Source: JADJWR01 sp964509545 (lineage in GTDB: Bacteria; Pseudomonadota; Gammaproteobacteria; Burkholderiales; Burkholderiaceae_F). From it: a stretch of 64,000 nucleotides of DNA. The position numbers and the translations under genes were made by a program. The stretch lies in NCBI GenBank assembly GCA_964509545.1, contig CAZDXQ010000001.1, positions 248,001 through 312,000 of the forward strand, read 5' to 3'. Positions 47,730-57,295 of the stretch are shown one piece after another. Numbering within the stretch: the stretch's first letter is position 1; each line of letters opens with the position of its first letter. Below the pieces are notes generated by a model. The model was not told the DNA's origin and made no database searches. It worked only from the letters and a program-made list of their open reading frames with translations.

Positions 47730-48188
47730 TCACTGCATGTCCCGGTCGGCGCCGTCGTCGAGCAGTTCCTCGAGCATCAGCACGTCGATGTCCGCCTGCT
47801 GGCTCCACAGCACCATGAGCACGATCACCTTCAGCTTGGCCAGCGCCACCGGCGCCTCGCGCACCGCCAGCGCCCGCTCGATGACGATCTCCCGCTGCGT
47901 CGGCGTCAGTTGGCCCTCGGTCTCGAGGAACGTGAGAAAGGCGATGCCGCGTGGAGTAAGGCGGCCGACCTCGAAGCCGGCGTAGACGCGGAACGCGCCC
48001 GAAGTGGGCGGGCGCAGGGCGATGCTGGCGCTGGTGACGTGATCGAGATCGCGCAGCCAGGCGATCGCGTCCGAAATCTCCTCGTCGTCGAAGCCGGCGT
48101 CGGCCAGTTGCCGCGTGATCGAATCCGCGTCCCGGCAGGCGTGGAACGCGGCGCAGTTCTCGAACAGGTAGACGAGGACGTCGAACAT
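47730..48188 (-). CDS. smg: Smg (DUF494) family protein
   Basis: This 152-residue protein begins MFDVLVYLFENCAAF at ATG 48188 and is acidic and helical (SITRQLADAGFDDEEISDAIAWL, LTPTQREIVIERALA, LKVIVLMVLWSQ). Smg is nearly always encoded beside dprA in Beta- and Gammaproteobacteria, as here (56 bases after dprA); its role is unresolved. The longer frame to 48248 overlaps dprA and lacks conserved residues. Confidence 0.93.
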   Translation of the reverse strand: MFDVLVYLFENCAAFHACRDADSITRQLADAGFDDEEISDAIAWLRDLDHVTSASIALRPPTSGAFRVYAGFEVGRLTPRGIAFLTFLETEGQLTPTQREIVIERALAVREAPVALAKLKVIVLMVLWSQQADIDVLMLEELLDDGADRDMQ

Positions 48189-48244
48189 CGGCCGCTGCCA
48201 ATGTAGCGCCAAGGGGCGGCGCTGGCAAACTCCGGCCGCATCCT

Positions 48245-49345
48245 TCACCGCAAGCGCTGGTAGCGGTTACCGGGCAGGCGCTCAACATCTTGGGCCAGTT
48301 CGAGTTCGAGCAGTTCGGCGGTCAGGCCGCCGGCGTCGCGTCCGGTGCGCGCGGCCAGCGTATCGAGGTCGACCGGGTCGAAGCCCAGCGCCGCCAGAAG
48401 CGCCTCGTGCGCGGCCGGCCGTGGCGCGCGGCTTTCGGCCACGCGTGCGTCGATGCGCAGTTCGTCGAGGATGTCCTGCGCCGACTCGACGAGCTTGGCT
48501 CCGTCCTTGATCAGTCGGTGGCAGCCGCGCGCGGTCGGCGAATGGATCGAGCCCGGCACGGCAAACACCTCGCGGCCGCCATCGGCCGCCAGCCGTGCAG
48601 TGATCAGGCTGCCCGAGCGCAGCGCCGCCTCGACGACGAGCACGCCGCGCGCCAGGCCGCTGATGATCCGATTGCGGCGTGGAAAGTTGTGCGCGATGCC
48701 GGGCGTGCCGAGCGCGAATTCGGACAGCAGCAGGCCACGGCTGCGGATCGCGTCGTAAAGGGCCCGGTTGCTGGCCGGATAGACGACGTCCACACCCGTG
48801 CCGAGCACCGCGATGGTCGAGGCGTCGGCGCCGTCGTCCAGCGCCTTCAGCGCGCCTCGGTGCGCGGCCGCATCGACGCCGAGCGCCATGCCGCTGACGA
48901 TCGTCAGCCCCGCCCGCGCCAGGTGCCGGGCAAACGCCTCCGCATTGGCCGCGCCCTGCTGGGTCGCGCTGCGGCTGCCGACGATGGCCAGTGCCGGACG
49001 GCGCAGCAGTTCACAGCGTCCGACGGCAAACAGCACCGGCGGCGGATCGGCAGTGGACAGCAGCGACGCCGGGTACTCGCCATCGGCCAGCGTCAGCATC
49101 GCGTTGGCCGGGTCGAGCGCAAGCCAGCGTTCGGCGGCGCGGATGCCGGCGGCGACCTCGGCGCTTGCCGGCGCGGCCAGCGTCGCCGCCAGCGCCTCGG
49201 GCAAATGCTGCAGCAGCGAGGCGCGGCCGGCAGTGAAGATCGCCTGCGGCAGGCCATAGGCCGCCAGCAGCATGCGCGCGGTACGCGGGCCAACCTCCGG
49301 CGTCAGCGTCAGGCGCAGCCAGGCGGCGCGTTCGTCGGGCTCCAT
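48245..49345 (-). CDS. dprA: DNA processing protein DprA/Smf
   Basis: This 366-residue protein protects incoming single-stranded DNA and loads RecA during natural transformation. A SAM-like N-terminus (ERAAWLRLTLTPEVGPRTARMLL) precedes the Rossmann core with AIVGSRSATQQGAANAEAFA, GLTIVSGMALGVDAAAH and AHNFPRRNRIISGLARGVLVVEA; a winged-helix DprA_WH ends the protein (about 300-366). It lies between lysM and smg, all leftward. Confidence 0.96.
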   Translation of the reverse strand: MEPDERAAWLRLTLTPEVGPRTARMLLAAYGLPQAIFTAGRASLLQHLPEALAATLAAPASAEVAAGIRAAERWLALDPANAMLTLADGEYPASLLSTADPPPVLFAVGRCELLRRPALAIVGSRSATQQGAANAEAFARHLARAGLTIVSGMALGVDAAAHRGALKALDDGADASTIAVLGTGVDVVYPASNRALYDAIRSRGLLLSEFALGTPGIAHNFPRRNRIISGLARGVLVVEAALRSGSLITARLAADGGREVFAVPGSIHSPTARGCHRLIKDGAKLVESAQDILDELRIDARVAESRAPRPAAHEALLAALGFDPVDLDTLAARTGRDAGGLTAELLELELAQDVERLPGNRYQRLR

Positions 49346-49430
49346 GGGCGAAGCGTAACGTCGGCCGCCGCCACGTTCGACGCGAATTTCCGACGGAAAG
49401 GCGCCGGCCGGGCGCCGCCGTCGGGCAGAC

Positions 49431-49456
49431 GAAAACGGCCGCCCGCGGCGGCCGTT
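49431..49456 (-). terminator. Hairpin terminator after the LysM gene
   Basis: AACGGCCGCC (49434-49443), loop CGC, and its complement (49447-49456) form a perfect 10-bp stem. Read leftward it is followed by TTTTC (partly within the stem), so it is a weak rho-independent stop 19 bases after the lysM stop codon and before dprA. Confidence 0.55.
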
Positions 49457-49474
49457 CGTGGTTTGCGGGTCTGC

Positions 49475-50635
49475 TCAGTCGGGCTGCACGAAGCGGTCGC
49501 CGACACGCACCGGCTTGGTCACGCGCATCACCAGGGCGTAGGAAATATCGTCGAAGACGCGGAAGACGAACATCTCACCGATGCGCTCGTCTGGCAGCTT
49601 GACGAATTCGCGCTTGTCGCTGGTGCGGTCGAGGATCGTCGCGCCGGTTTCCAGAAGCCCCAGCACATGGCCGACCTCGAGGCCGTGTTTGGCGCCCCGA
49701 TTCAGCGTCACCACGCTTTGCGTCCCGGTCTGGTTCAGCCCGCTGTAGATGGACACGATGCGTCCGTCGATGGCCTTTTCCGGACGGCGCGGCACGTAGG
49801 AGATCACCGGCTGCCGGCTGACCGGGATCAGGCGGTCGCCGACGCCGATTTCCTGCGTGCTTTCGCGAATCTGCAGCGTCGCGACCTCGCCGCCCTTGGC
49901 AATCTGCGCCGAGCCCAGATAAAACGCCTCGTAGGCGATCGGCGTCTTGCGCGCCGTGTCGTCCGGATCGAACAGCGGCTTGGCCGGGCGGAAGACGTTG
50001 TAGCGCTCGATTCTTTCGTCGGCGATGCCGCGCGCGTAGGCCGTGTCGCCGCGGCCGAGGAAGACGCGTCCTTCCTGCGTCGCCACGATGCGCGGGTACT
50101 TGGCCAGCTCGCCGGCCGAGACCACCGCCGGTTGCGACAGGAACGGCTCGATCACGCGGTTCGGAATGCTGGCGATGGCCTCGCCGGCACCGGTGACGTC
50201 GCGGACCTGCGGCGACAGCCGAACCACATCTCCGGGCTGTCCCCGGCCGTCGGCAATCTCGAGGCGCGCCCGCCCGTTGCTCTTGACCAGGCGCAGCAGT
50301 TGTCCCGGGTAGATCAGGTGCGGGTTGGCGATCTGGTCCTTGTTCATGCCCCACAGTTCCGGCCAGCGCCATGGACTGGTGAGGAAGATGGACGAGATGT
50401 CCCACAGCGTGTCGCCGCGTTTGACCGTGTAGGTGTCGGGCGCGTTGGCCGCAAGCGCCGACAACGGTACGCCGGCCTGCGCGACCTGATCGGCCGTGCG
50501 CCGCTGCTCGTCCGTGATCGGATAGCGGCTGGTCGCCGACTGCGTCGCGGCGAAAGCCGGCAGCGCCATGGCGGCAAGCACGGCAGCAGCGGAGCAGATT
50601 GCCGCGCCGCGGGTGCGAAACTGGATAATGGACAT
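49475..50635 (-). CDS. LysM-domain peptidoglycan-binding protein
   Basis: This 386-residue exported protein starts at ATG 50635 after GGGAG, with a signal peptide (AAICSAAAVLAAMALPAFA, cleaved near residue 29). One LysM motif follows (DTYTVKRGDTLWDISSIFLTSPWRWPELWGMNKDQIANPHLIYPGQLLRL, given here in part). The rest is a conserved beta-rich region without enzymatic motif. It is a standard neighbour of dprA opposite def in Betaproteobacteria and is thought to act at the cell wall. Confidence 0.9.
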   Translation of the reverse strand: MSIIQFRTRGAAICSAAAVLAAMALPAFAATQSATSRYPITDEQRRTADQVAQAGVPLSALAANAPDTYTVKRGDTLWDISSIFLTSPWRWPELWGMNKDQIANPHLIYPGQLLRLVKSNGRARLEIADGRGQPGDVVRLSPQVRDVTGAGEAIASIPNRVIEPFLSQPAVVSAGELAKYPRIVATQEGRVFLGRGDTAYARGIADERIERYNVFRPAKPLFDPDDTARKTPIAYEAFYLGSAQIAKGGEVATLQIRESTQEIGVGDRLIPVSRQPVISYVPRRPEKAIDGRIVSIYSGLNQTGTQSVVTLNRGAKHGLEVGHVLGLLETGATILDRTSDKREFVKLPDERIGEMFVFRVFDDISYALVMRVTKPVRVGDRFVQPD

Positions 50636-50880
50636 CGAGACTCCCAGGAGCGGCGCCAATCCGTTCGTTGAATCCGCTTGTCGAGCGGGGCCGAGCAAAC
50701 GCCGAATCATCACAGAGTGCTTAAAATTCTGCCCCTAGAGTCTTGATATCGCAATGGATATCCGTCAGCCGAAGCGATTAACCCCAAGCGGCGAAGCCGA
50801 TCGGCTTGGCGGCCTGGCATCGCCTTCGCGAGCTCTGTCAGGACATTGTTGATTGAAATGAATTTCCGCACCGACGCATC

Positions 50881-51390
50881 GTGGCCAAGCTGACGATCCT
50901 CGAGTACCCCGATCCACGGCTGCGCACCGTCGCCCGGCCGGTGACCGTGTTCGATTCCAGACTGCGCCAACTGATCGCCGACATGGCCGAGACGATGTAC
51001 GCGGCGCCCGGCATCGGCCTGGCGGCCACGCAGGTCGACCAGCACATCCGGCTGATCGTCATCGACGTGTCCGAAACGAAGGACCAGTTGCGCACGTTCG
51101 TCAACCCGCAGATCCTCCGGGCCTCCGACGAAACGGTGGTCTGCGAGGAAGGTTGCCTGTCGGTGCCGGGCATCTATGACGAGGTCCGGCGACCTGCGCG
51201 CGTGCGGGTGCGGGCGCAGGATGGCGACGGCACGCCCTTCGAGCTCGATTGCGAGGGTCTGCTGGCGGTGTGCGTGCAGCATGAGATGGATCATCTGACC
51301 GGCAAGGTGTTCGTCGATTATCTTTCGGCGCTGAAGCAGGACCGCATCCGCACCAAGATGAAGAAGCGCAAGGCGCGCGAGGCGGCCTGA
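50881..51390 (+). CDS. def: Peptide deformylase
   Basis: This 169-residue metalloenzyme removes the formyl group from nascent proteins. Motif 1 GIGLAATQV (45-53), motif 2 EGCLSVPG (Cys92) and motif 3 QHEMDHLTGKVF (His134, His138) are all present. It starts with GTG (MAKLTILEYPDPRLRT). It is divergent from lysM, 245 bases away. The usual partner fmt is 3.5 kb further on because three leftward lipid genes lie between. Confidence 0.97.
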   Translation: MAKLTILEYPDPRLRTVARPVTVFDSRLRQLIADMAETMYAAPGIGLAATQVDQHIRLIVIDVSETKDQLRTFVNPQILRASDETVVCEEGCLSVPGIYDEVRRPARVRVRAQDGDGTPFELDCEGLLAVCVQHEMDHLTGKVFVDYLSALKQDRIRTKMKKRKAREAA

Positions 51391-51504
51391 AACGCGGCGC
51401 GGTCTTGCGGCGCCGGTGCACGCGGTCGCAGCCGTCGGGCGACGGCGCCGCCCTGCGGCCTTTCCACTGCGGCAAGGGGATTGCGTATCGGCGCCCGCCG
51501 GGAT

Positions 51505-52413
51505 TCAAACTTGCGCCGCGGCATTCAGACCCGCGTGCGTGGCGATCTCATCGGCCAGCCGGGGCAGCAGCGGCGGCGGCAGGTCGTGGCCCATTTCCTC
51601 GATGATCACCAGCCGCGCCCCGGCGATGCACTGCGCGGTTTCGATGCCGGCGGCCAGCGGCACCAGCGGATCGAGCCGGCCGTGAATGACCAGCGTCGGC
51701 GCGCGGATCCGGGCCAGCCAGTCGCGTCGGTCGCCGGCGGCGAGCACCGCCAGCAACTGCCGGCGCGACGCGGCGGTATCTAGCCCGCGGCGCGCGATGC
51801 GCTCCAGATGTGACCGCAGCTCGACGCGGTTGCGCCCCGCCGAAGGGCTGCCAATCACGCTGTAGACGTGCTCGAGCCGGTCGATCACCGATTGCAGGTC
51901 ACGCGGATCGGTCGGCCGCGACAGGATCGCGCGCAGCGCGCGCGGCTTGCCCCAAGCCACCCGCGGCCGCGGATTGCCCGTCGACGACATGATCGACACC
52001 AGGCGCGCCACCCGCTGCGGGTACCCGGCCGCCACCAGCTGCGCGATCATGCCGCCCATCGACACGCCGACCACGTGCGCCCGCTCGATGGCGAGCGCAT
52101 CGAGCAGGCCGACGGCATCGGCCGCCATGTCGTGCAGCGAGTACGGCGCACGAACCGGCAGGCGCAAACTGGCGCGCAGCATCGCGATCGGCAACGGGAT
52201 CGTCCGAGCGCCGGTGAACTTCGTCGATCCGCCGGCGTCGCGGTTGTCGAAGGTAATGACCCGCGCGCCGCGCGCCACCAGCAACTCAATGAACGCCGGT
52301 GGCCAGGCTGCCGCCGGCATACCCAGTCCCATGATCGCCAGCAGCGGCGCGGCGCTGCTGGCGCCGTGCTCCTGGTAATCAATGGCAATGCCGTTGACCT
52401 CGGCGATCGGCAT
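51505..52413 (-). CDS. Alpha/beta hydrolase
   Basis: This 302-residue hydrolase begins MPIAEVNGIAIDYQEHG, with oxyanion region LLAIMGLGMPAAAWPP, nucleophile elbow VVGVSMGGMIAQ (Ser about 118), acid DPLVPL (Asp about 256) and catalytic His in EEMGHDLPP (about 283). It resembles the group with 3-oxoadipate enol-lactonase and lipases; substrate unknown. It lies 17 bases after a lipase-like gene, in the lipid block with the wax synthase. Confidence 0.85.
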   Translation of the reverse strand: MPIAEVNGIAIDYQEHGASSAAPLLAIMGLGMPAAAWPPAFIELLVARGARVITFDNRDAGGSTKFTGARTIPLPIAMLRASLRLPVRAPYSLHDMAADAVGLLDALAIERAHVVGVSMGGMIAQLVAAGYPQRVARLVSIMSSTGNPRPRVAWGKPRALRAILSRPTDPRDLQSVIDRLEHVYSVIGSPSAGRNRVELRSHLERIARRGLDTAASRRQLLAVLAAGDRRDWLARIRAPTLVIHGRLDPLVPLAAGIETAQCIAGARLVIIEEMGHDLPPPLLPRLADEIATHAGLNAAAQV

Positions 52414-52430
52414 CGCGGCATCGCGGCCGG

Positions 52431-53225
52431 TCAGAACAGGCCACGTCGGCCGGGATCGCGATACAGCCAGGCGCGCGCGCCCTCGTTGCGTTCGAACGGC
52501 CTCCAGCCGCCCTGCGGCTGCGCCAGCCTGTCGGCGATCGCATACCAGGCCAGCGGGTTCAGGCCGAGGCCCAGATGGCTCGATTCGACCTCGATATTTT
52601 CCGACTGCGGCCCCGGTTTCTCCACGCAGCATTGCCACGCGACCACGCCGTCGGAGCGGCTGTAGATCGACGTGGTCGGCAGCGGCGGCGGCCTGCGCAG
52701 CGGCGCATGCAGATCGGGCGCGCCGATACGATGCCCGGTGACCAGTTCATAGACGCGCCAGGCATTGGTCGCCTTCGGATGGCCGGTGAACGGCGTGCCG
52801 AGCGTGATCACGAGCCGTACGAGGCGCGGAAATTCCTTGGCCAGTTCGCGCGCATAGATGCCGCCGAGGCTCCAGCCGATCAGACTGACCTTGCGCCGAT
52901 GGCGACGATGCAGCGTCTTCAGCAACGTGCGGCATGCGTCGAGTACTCCCTCGCGCGGGCCGAGGTTGTTGCCCAATCCCCAGCCGTGGCACTGATAGCC
53001 GAGCTTGCCCAGGTAGCGGCGCAACGGTCCGGTCGAGCCGTCCGAAGCCAGCATGCCGGGAAACACCAGCACCGGATGCCCGTCGCCCTCGACAGCGGTC
53101 GACAGCCAGGGCTGGGCGAGCATGGCGGCACCGAACTCCAGCGGCACGCGCCATTCGAGCGCCAGCCGGATCAGGCCCGGCGCCCGCGCCAGACCGTAGT
53201 CGTACCAGTGTTGCGGATTGTGCAT
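52431..53225 (-). CDS. Lipase-like alpha/beta hydrolase
   Basis: This 264-residue protein has the lipase plan: VLVFPGMLASDGSTGPLRRYLGK, nucleophile elbow LIGWSLGGIYARELAKE, LGTPFTGHP, acid YSRSDGVVAW and His in SSHLGLGLNPLAWY. ATG 53225 is preferred; an upstream TTG (53270) would overlap the wax synthase stop. Adjacent to the wax ester synthase/DGAT, it may turn over storage lipid, by inference. Confidence 0.82.
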   Translation of the reverse strand: MHNPQHWYDYGLARAPGLIRLALEWRVPLEFGAAMLAQPWLSTAVEGDGHPVLVFPGMLASDGSTGPLRRYLGKLGYQCHGWGLGNNLGPREGVLDACRTLLKTLHRRHRRKVSLIGWSLGGIYARELAKEFPRLVRLVITLGTPFTGHPKATNAWRVYELVTGHRIGAPDLHAPLRRPPPLPTTSIYSRSDGVVAWQCCVEKPGPQSENIEVESSHLGLGLNPLAWYAIADRLAQPQGGWRPFERNEGARAWLYRDPGRRGLF

Positions 53226-53266
53226 GGCTACTGCCGCGACGATGGGGGCGATGCTAACGACCCGGC

Positions 53267-54781
53267 TCAAGGCGTGTTGGGCGCTGCGCCGCGCGGCTTG
53301 CGCGCGCCACGCGAGCGGGCTGCCGTGTGCTCTTCCGCAACGACCTTCGCGGGCGGCGCACGGCGCGCGCGGCTGCGCCGCTGAGTCGCTGCCGGCGCCG
53401 GCGAGGTGACCGCGACGAGCTCGGCAAAGGCTTCATGCAGCGCCTGCGCCAATGCTGCGGCGTCGGGCACGAGACGGCGCGCCGCGACCAGGCCGAAGTC
53501 CAGCGCATCGACGTAGCGCAGCACCGTGATGTTCAGTCCGAGGCCGTGCTCGACGATCGACAGCGGCCACCACGTGCGCAGCCTTGCGCCGGCCAGGTAC
53601 AGCGGCATCGGCGGGCCCGGCACGTTCGACACTACTACATTGGCCAGCGCCGGCAGCCGCTCGGCCAGTCCACCGCCATAAAGCGCCGCCGCGCCGGCCA
53701 GCAGCCACGGCAGGCCCAGCGACGGCAGGGTCAGGCCGAATGCCGGACGCAGTTCACGCGACATCGCCTTGGCCGCGCCCGCGGCGACGTGGATCGCGCG
53801 CAGGCGCTCCATCGGGTCGGCGACGTCAGTCGCCAGGCTGACCTGCGCCATGGTCGCCTGCGTGTTGGCCTGCGTATCGCCGCTTTCGCGCAGCGACACC
53901 GGCATTGCCGCCAGCAGGGCTGTCTCCGGCAGCCGGCCATGCGCCTGGAGGTAGCGGCGCAATGCGCCGCCGACGATAGCCAGCACCACGTCGTTGACCG
54001 TGGCCCCCTGCGCGGCTGCGATCGAGCGCAGCGGCGCGAGCGGCAGCGACGCCGTGGCGATGCTGCGCCGGCCGTCGATTGCGCCATTGAACGCCGTGGG
54101 CGGCGCCCGCCCGATTGCACGAAGCCCGTCGACCAGAGCCGAACCTCCGCGCAGCGCGCCGATCGCCCGACGCGCAAGCGCCGGCGCCTGGCGCAGCAGG
54201 GCGACGGCGGCGCGGCCATTGTGAACGAGGGCCGTGGCCAGCACCTGCCGCGCGTCGGGTTCCTCCTCGTGCGCGCCGCACGCCTTGCCACCATGGACGG
54301 CGGCCGGCGTCGGCGTGGCATCGAGCAGTGCCTGCGCCAGCGCCACGCCGGCAGCACCGTCGATCGCCGCGTGATGGACCTTGGTGTAGAAGGCATAGCC
54401 GCCGTCGGCCAGCCCCTCGATCAGGTGAAACTGCCACAGAGGCCTCCCGCGGTCGAGCCTTTGGCCGTGCAGCCGCGCCACGGCGGCCTGCAGTTCACGC
54501 TCGCCGCCCGGCGCCGGCAACCGGATGCGCCTCAGGTGATAGGCGAGGTCGACGCTGGCGTCGACCCACAGCGGGTTGGCAATGCCCAGCGGCAGCGTGC
54601 GCAAACGGCGCGTGAACACCGGCGAATCCGCCAGCCGCGCGGCGACATGGCTGCGCACCGCCGCAAACAGGTCGCCGCCGTTTTGCGCAGCGTCGAGCAG
54701 GTGCAGCGCCCCCACGTGCATCGGCGTGGCCGCGGTTTCCAGGTGAAGAAACAGCGCATCGAGTCCGCCAAGCGGCGTCAT
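53267..54781 (-). CDS. Wax ester synthase/diacylglycerol acyltransferase (WS/DGAT)
   Basis: This 504-residue acyltransferase makes wax esters or triacylglycerol from acyl-CoA. The catalytic HHAAIDG (His136, His137, Asp141), NDVVLAIVGGALR and NVVVSNVPGPPMPLYLAG near the C-terminus are family hallmarks; it begins MTPLGGLDALFLHLETAATPMH. The last 45 residues are a Lys/Arg/Ala/Pro-rich tail (RRSRARRAPPAK and more) not typical of the family. It heads a leftward set with two hydrolases and is divergent from fmt, 88 bases away. Confidence 0.92.
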   Translation of the reverse strand: MTPLGGLDALFLHLETAATPMHVGALHLLDAAQNGGDLFAAVRSHVAARLADSPVFTRRLRTLPLGIANPLWVDASVDLAYHLRRIRLPAPGGERELQAAVARLHGQRLDRGRPLWQFHLIEGLADGGYAFYTKVHHAAIDGAAGVALAQALLDATPTPAAVHGGKACGAHEEEPDARQVLATALVHNGRAAVALLRQAPALARRAIGALRGGSALVDGLRAIGRAPPTAFNGAIDGRRSIATASLPLAPLRSIAAAQGATVNDVVLAIVGGALRRYLQAHGRLPETALLAAMPVSLRESGDTQANTQATMAQVSLATDVADPMERLRAIHVAAGAAKAMSRELRPAFGLTLPSLGLPWLLAGAAALYGGGLAERLPALANVVVSNVPGPPMPLYLAGARLRTWWPLSIVEHGLGLNITVLRYVDALDFGLVAARRLVPDAAALAQALHEAFAELVAVTSPAPAATQRRSRARRAPPAKVVAEEHTAARSRGARKPRGAAPNTP

Positions 54782-54869
54782 TGAAGGGTCTTGTCGAGCC
54801 GGTCACGGTCGGGGCCTCGATCGTACGACGGCGCCGACGCGGCCGGCACGCCGCTCCTAGAATCGATGC

Positions 54870-55877
54870 ATGCGCATCGTCTTCGCCGGCACCCCGGCAT
54901 TTGCGGCCACGGCATTGACCGCAATCCTCGACGCCGGGCGTCAGGTCGTGCTCGTGCTGACACAGCCGGACCGGCCGGCGGGCCGCGGGCTGAAGCTCGC
55001 CGCGAGCGAAGTCAGGCAGGTGGCGCTGGCGCGCCGCATACCTGTTGCCGCTCCGCCGACCCTGAGCCTGAAAAAGGGCGGCGCCGAAGCGGCCGCCGTC
55101 TACGAGCGCCTGCGCCTGGCGCAAGCCGATGTGCTCGTGGTGGCCGCCTACGGCCTGATCCTGCCGCAGGCCGTGCTCGACATTCCGCGCGGGCTCGGCG
55201 ATGCCGGCTGCGGCCCGGTCACCGCGCTGAACATCCACGGTTCGCTGCTGCCGCGCTGGCGCGGCGCGGCCCCGGTGGCGCGGGCGATCGAAGCCGGCGA
55301 CACGACAACAGGCATCACCATCATGCAGATGGACGCCGGGCTCGATACCGGACCGATGCTGCTCGCCGAGGCCACGCCGATCCTGGCCGAAGACAGCACG
55401 GCGACGCTGACCGACCGGCTGGCGTCGATCGGCGCGCGCCTGATCGTCAACGCCCTGCGCGACGCGGAAAGTGGCCGATTGCGCGCCCTGCCTCAGCCAA
55501 GCGAAGGGGCGACCTACGCGCACAAGCTGGACAAGCGCGAAGCGTGGCTCGACTTCACCGCCGACGCGCAGGTGCTGGCACGGCGGGTGCGCGCTTTCGA
55601 TCCCTTTCCGGGCGCCTGTGCGCGGCTGGGCGAGGTCGTGCTCAAGCTGTGGCGCGCACGGGCCCTGCCGCTGACGGTCGCCACGGCGCCCGGCACCGTG
55701 ATCGCGACGTCGCGCGAGTCGGTCGATATCGCCTGCGGCAGCGGCGTGCTGGCGGTCGGCGAACTGCAGCGGCCGGGAGGGCGCCGGCTGGCGGCGGCCG
55801 AGTTCGTCGCCGGCACGCCGCTGCGCGCCGGCGACCGGCTGACCGGCGCGCCGCCGACCGCGGACGCCGCCGCGTGA
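54870..55877 (+). CDS. fmt: Methionyl-tRNA formyltransferase
   Basis: This 335-residue enzyme formylates initiator Met-tRNA using 10-formyl-THF. MRIVFAGTPAFAATAL opens the formyltransferase domain, the active site is in LNIHGSLLPRWRGAAP (Asn, His) and MQMDAGLDTGPML (Asp), and a C-terminal domain (about 210-325) binds tRNA. Its stop overlaps rsmB as GTGA. Confidence 0.97.
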   Translation: MRIVFAGTPAFAATALTAILDAGRQVVLVLTQPDRPAGRGLKLAASEVRQVALARRIPVAAPPTLSLKKGGAEAAAVYERLRLAQADVLVVAAYGLILPQAVLDIPRGLGDAGCGPVTALNIHGSLLPRWRGAAPVARAIEAGDTTTGITIMQMDAGLDTGPMLLAEATPILAEDSTATLTDRLASIGARLIVNALRDAESGRLRALPQPSEGATYAHKLDKREAWLDFTADAQVLARRVRAFDPFPGACARLGEVVLKLWRARALPLTVATAPGTVIATSRESVDIACGSGVLAVGELQRPGGRRLAAAEFVAGTPLRAGDRLTGAPPTADAAA

Positions 55878-57289
55878 GCCCGAAGGGCCGCCCCGAGGGC
55901 GAACAAGCCCCGCAGCGCATCGGCGCGGAGGGTAGTCCACTGAGCGACGCCGGCGGGGCGCCGCCTCTGGCCGATGCGCTGCGCGTCGCTGCAGCGGTCT
56001 GGCGCCGGATGCGCGCAGGCGCCTCGCTCGATCGCGCGCTCGCCGGCGCCGTCGACACGCTCGGCGCTGCGGCTGCGCCGCATCCGCGGCTGGCCGCCGC
56101 GGCCAAGGACATCGCATTCACCGCCACCCGACATCTGGCGCTGATCGACGCGCTGCTGGCCCGGCTGGCCAGCCGCGCCCCCGACCCCCCGGCGGCGGCG
56201 CTGATAGCGGTCGCGCTCGGTCAGTTGCTCACGGCCCGTCATGCGCCGTACACGGTGGTCGACCAGGCGGTGCAGGCAGCCAAGGCCCAGCCCGACACGC
56301 GCGCCGCCAGCGGCTTCGTCAACGCCGTGCTGCGCAACGCGCTGCGCCGGATGACGGCGCTGCGCGCGGAACTCGAGCGGCAGCCCAGCGTCGCGTTGAA
56401 TGCGCCGCGCTGGTGGATCGAGCGGCTCCGCGCCGCGGAGCCGGCGCGCTTCGCGCAGATCCTGCAACTGCAGAGGCGGCCGCCGCCGCTTGTCCTGCGC
56501 GTCAATCTGCGCCGTACGCGTGTCGACGCCTACCTGCAGCGGCTGCACCTCGAAGGCATCGACGCCAGCCGCGTTGGCGAGACGGCCGTCTGGCTGCACC
56601 GGCCCTTGCCCGTCGAGGAGATCCCCGGGTTTGCCGCAGGCGACGTGTCGGTGCAGGACGCCGGCGCGCAGCTGGCCGTTGCGTTTCTGCAGGCGCAAAG
56701 CGGCATGCGCGTGCTCGATGCCTGTGCCGCCCCCGGCGGCAAGACCGCGCAGATGGCCGAACTCGCCGACGGCCTGTCGATCGACGCGATCGAGATCGAC
56801 GCCGACCGCGCGGCGCGCATCGAACAGAACCTGCGCCGGCTTGGCCTGCGCGACCCTGCGCGGATACGCGTGCTGGTCGGCGACGCCTCGGCGGCGACGC
56901 AGTTCGTTGCGGGGCGTTACCAGCGCATCCTGCTCGATGCGCCCTGCACCGCTTCCGGCATTGTGAGCCGGCATCCGGATATCCCGTGGTTACGCCGGCC
57001 GGCCGATGTTGCGCAATTAGCAACGCTGCAGGCGCGATTGCTCGACGCGCTGTGGCCGCTGCTGGAGCCCGCTGGTAGATTGCTCTACGTCGTCTGCTCG
57101 CTGTTCGCCGAAGAAGGTCCGCAGCAGGCCGAGCGCTTCATGGCACGTCACGCCGATGCACGGCCGGTGGCCCTGCCAGGCGTCGGCGAGCCGCAGCTGC
57201 GGCTGCTGCCGGCGCAAGGCTCCGACTGGTCGCATGGCCTGCCGAGCGTTCACGACGGATTCTTCTTCGCACTTTTTGAGAAAACGTAG
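55874..57289 (+). CDS. rsmB: 16S rRNA (cytosine-967-C5) methyltransferase RsmB
   Basis: This 471-residue protein has an N-terminal NusB-like domain (about 40-165) and a methyltransferase core with LDACAAPGGKTAQMAEL, LLDAPCTASGIVSRHPDIPWLRR and catalytic Cys in YVVCSLFAEEGPQQ. GTG 55874 overlaps fmt and gives 22 extra residues. An in-frame CTG at 55940, seven bases after GGAGGG (55927-55932), would give a start closer to the usual 430-450 length. The extra codons resemble the intergenic Burkholderiales motif, so CTG may be the real start. Confidence 0.93.
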   Translation: MSPKGRPEGEQAPQRIGAEGSPLSDAGGAPPLADALRVAAAVWRRMRAGASLDRALAGAVDTLGAAAAPHPRLAAAAKDIAFTATRHLALIDALLARLASRAPDPPAAALIAVALGQLLTARHAPYTVVDQAVQAAKAQPDTRAASGFVNAVLRNALRRMTALRAELERQPSVALNAPRWWIERLRAAEPARFAQILQLQRRPPPLVLRVNLRRTRVDAYLQRLHLEGIDASRVGETAVWLHRPLPVEEIPGFAAGDVSVQDAGAQLAVAFLQAQSGMRVLDACAAPGGKTAQMAELADGLSIDAIEIDADRAARIEQNLRRLGLRDPARIRVLVGDASAATQFVAGRYQRILLDAPCTASGIVSRHPDIPWLRRPADVAQLATLQARLLDALWPLLEPAGRLLYVVCSLFAEEGPQQAERFMARHADARPVALPGVGEPQLRLLPAQGSDWSHGLPSVHDGFFFALFEKT

Positions 57290-57295
57290 ATCCCG

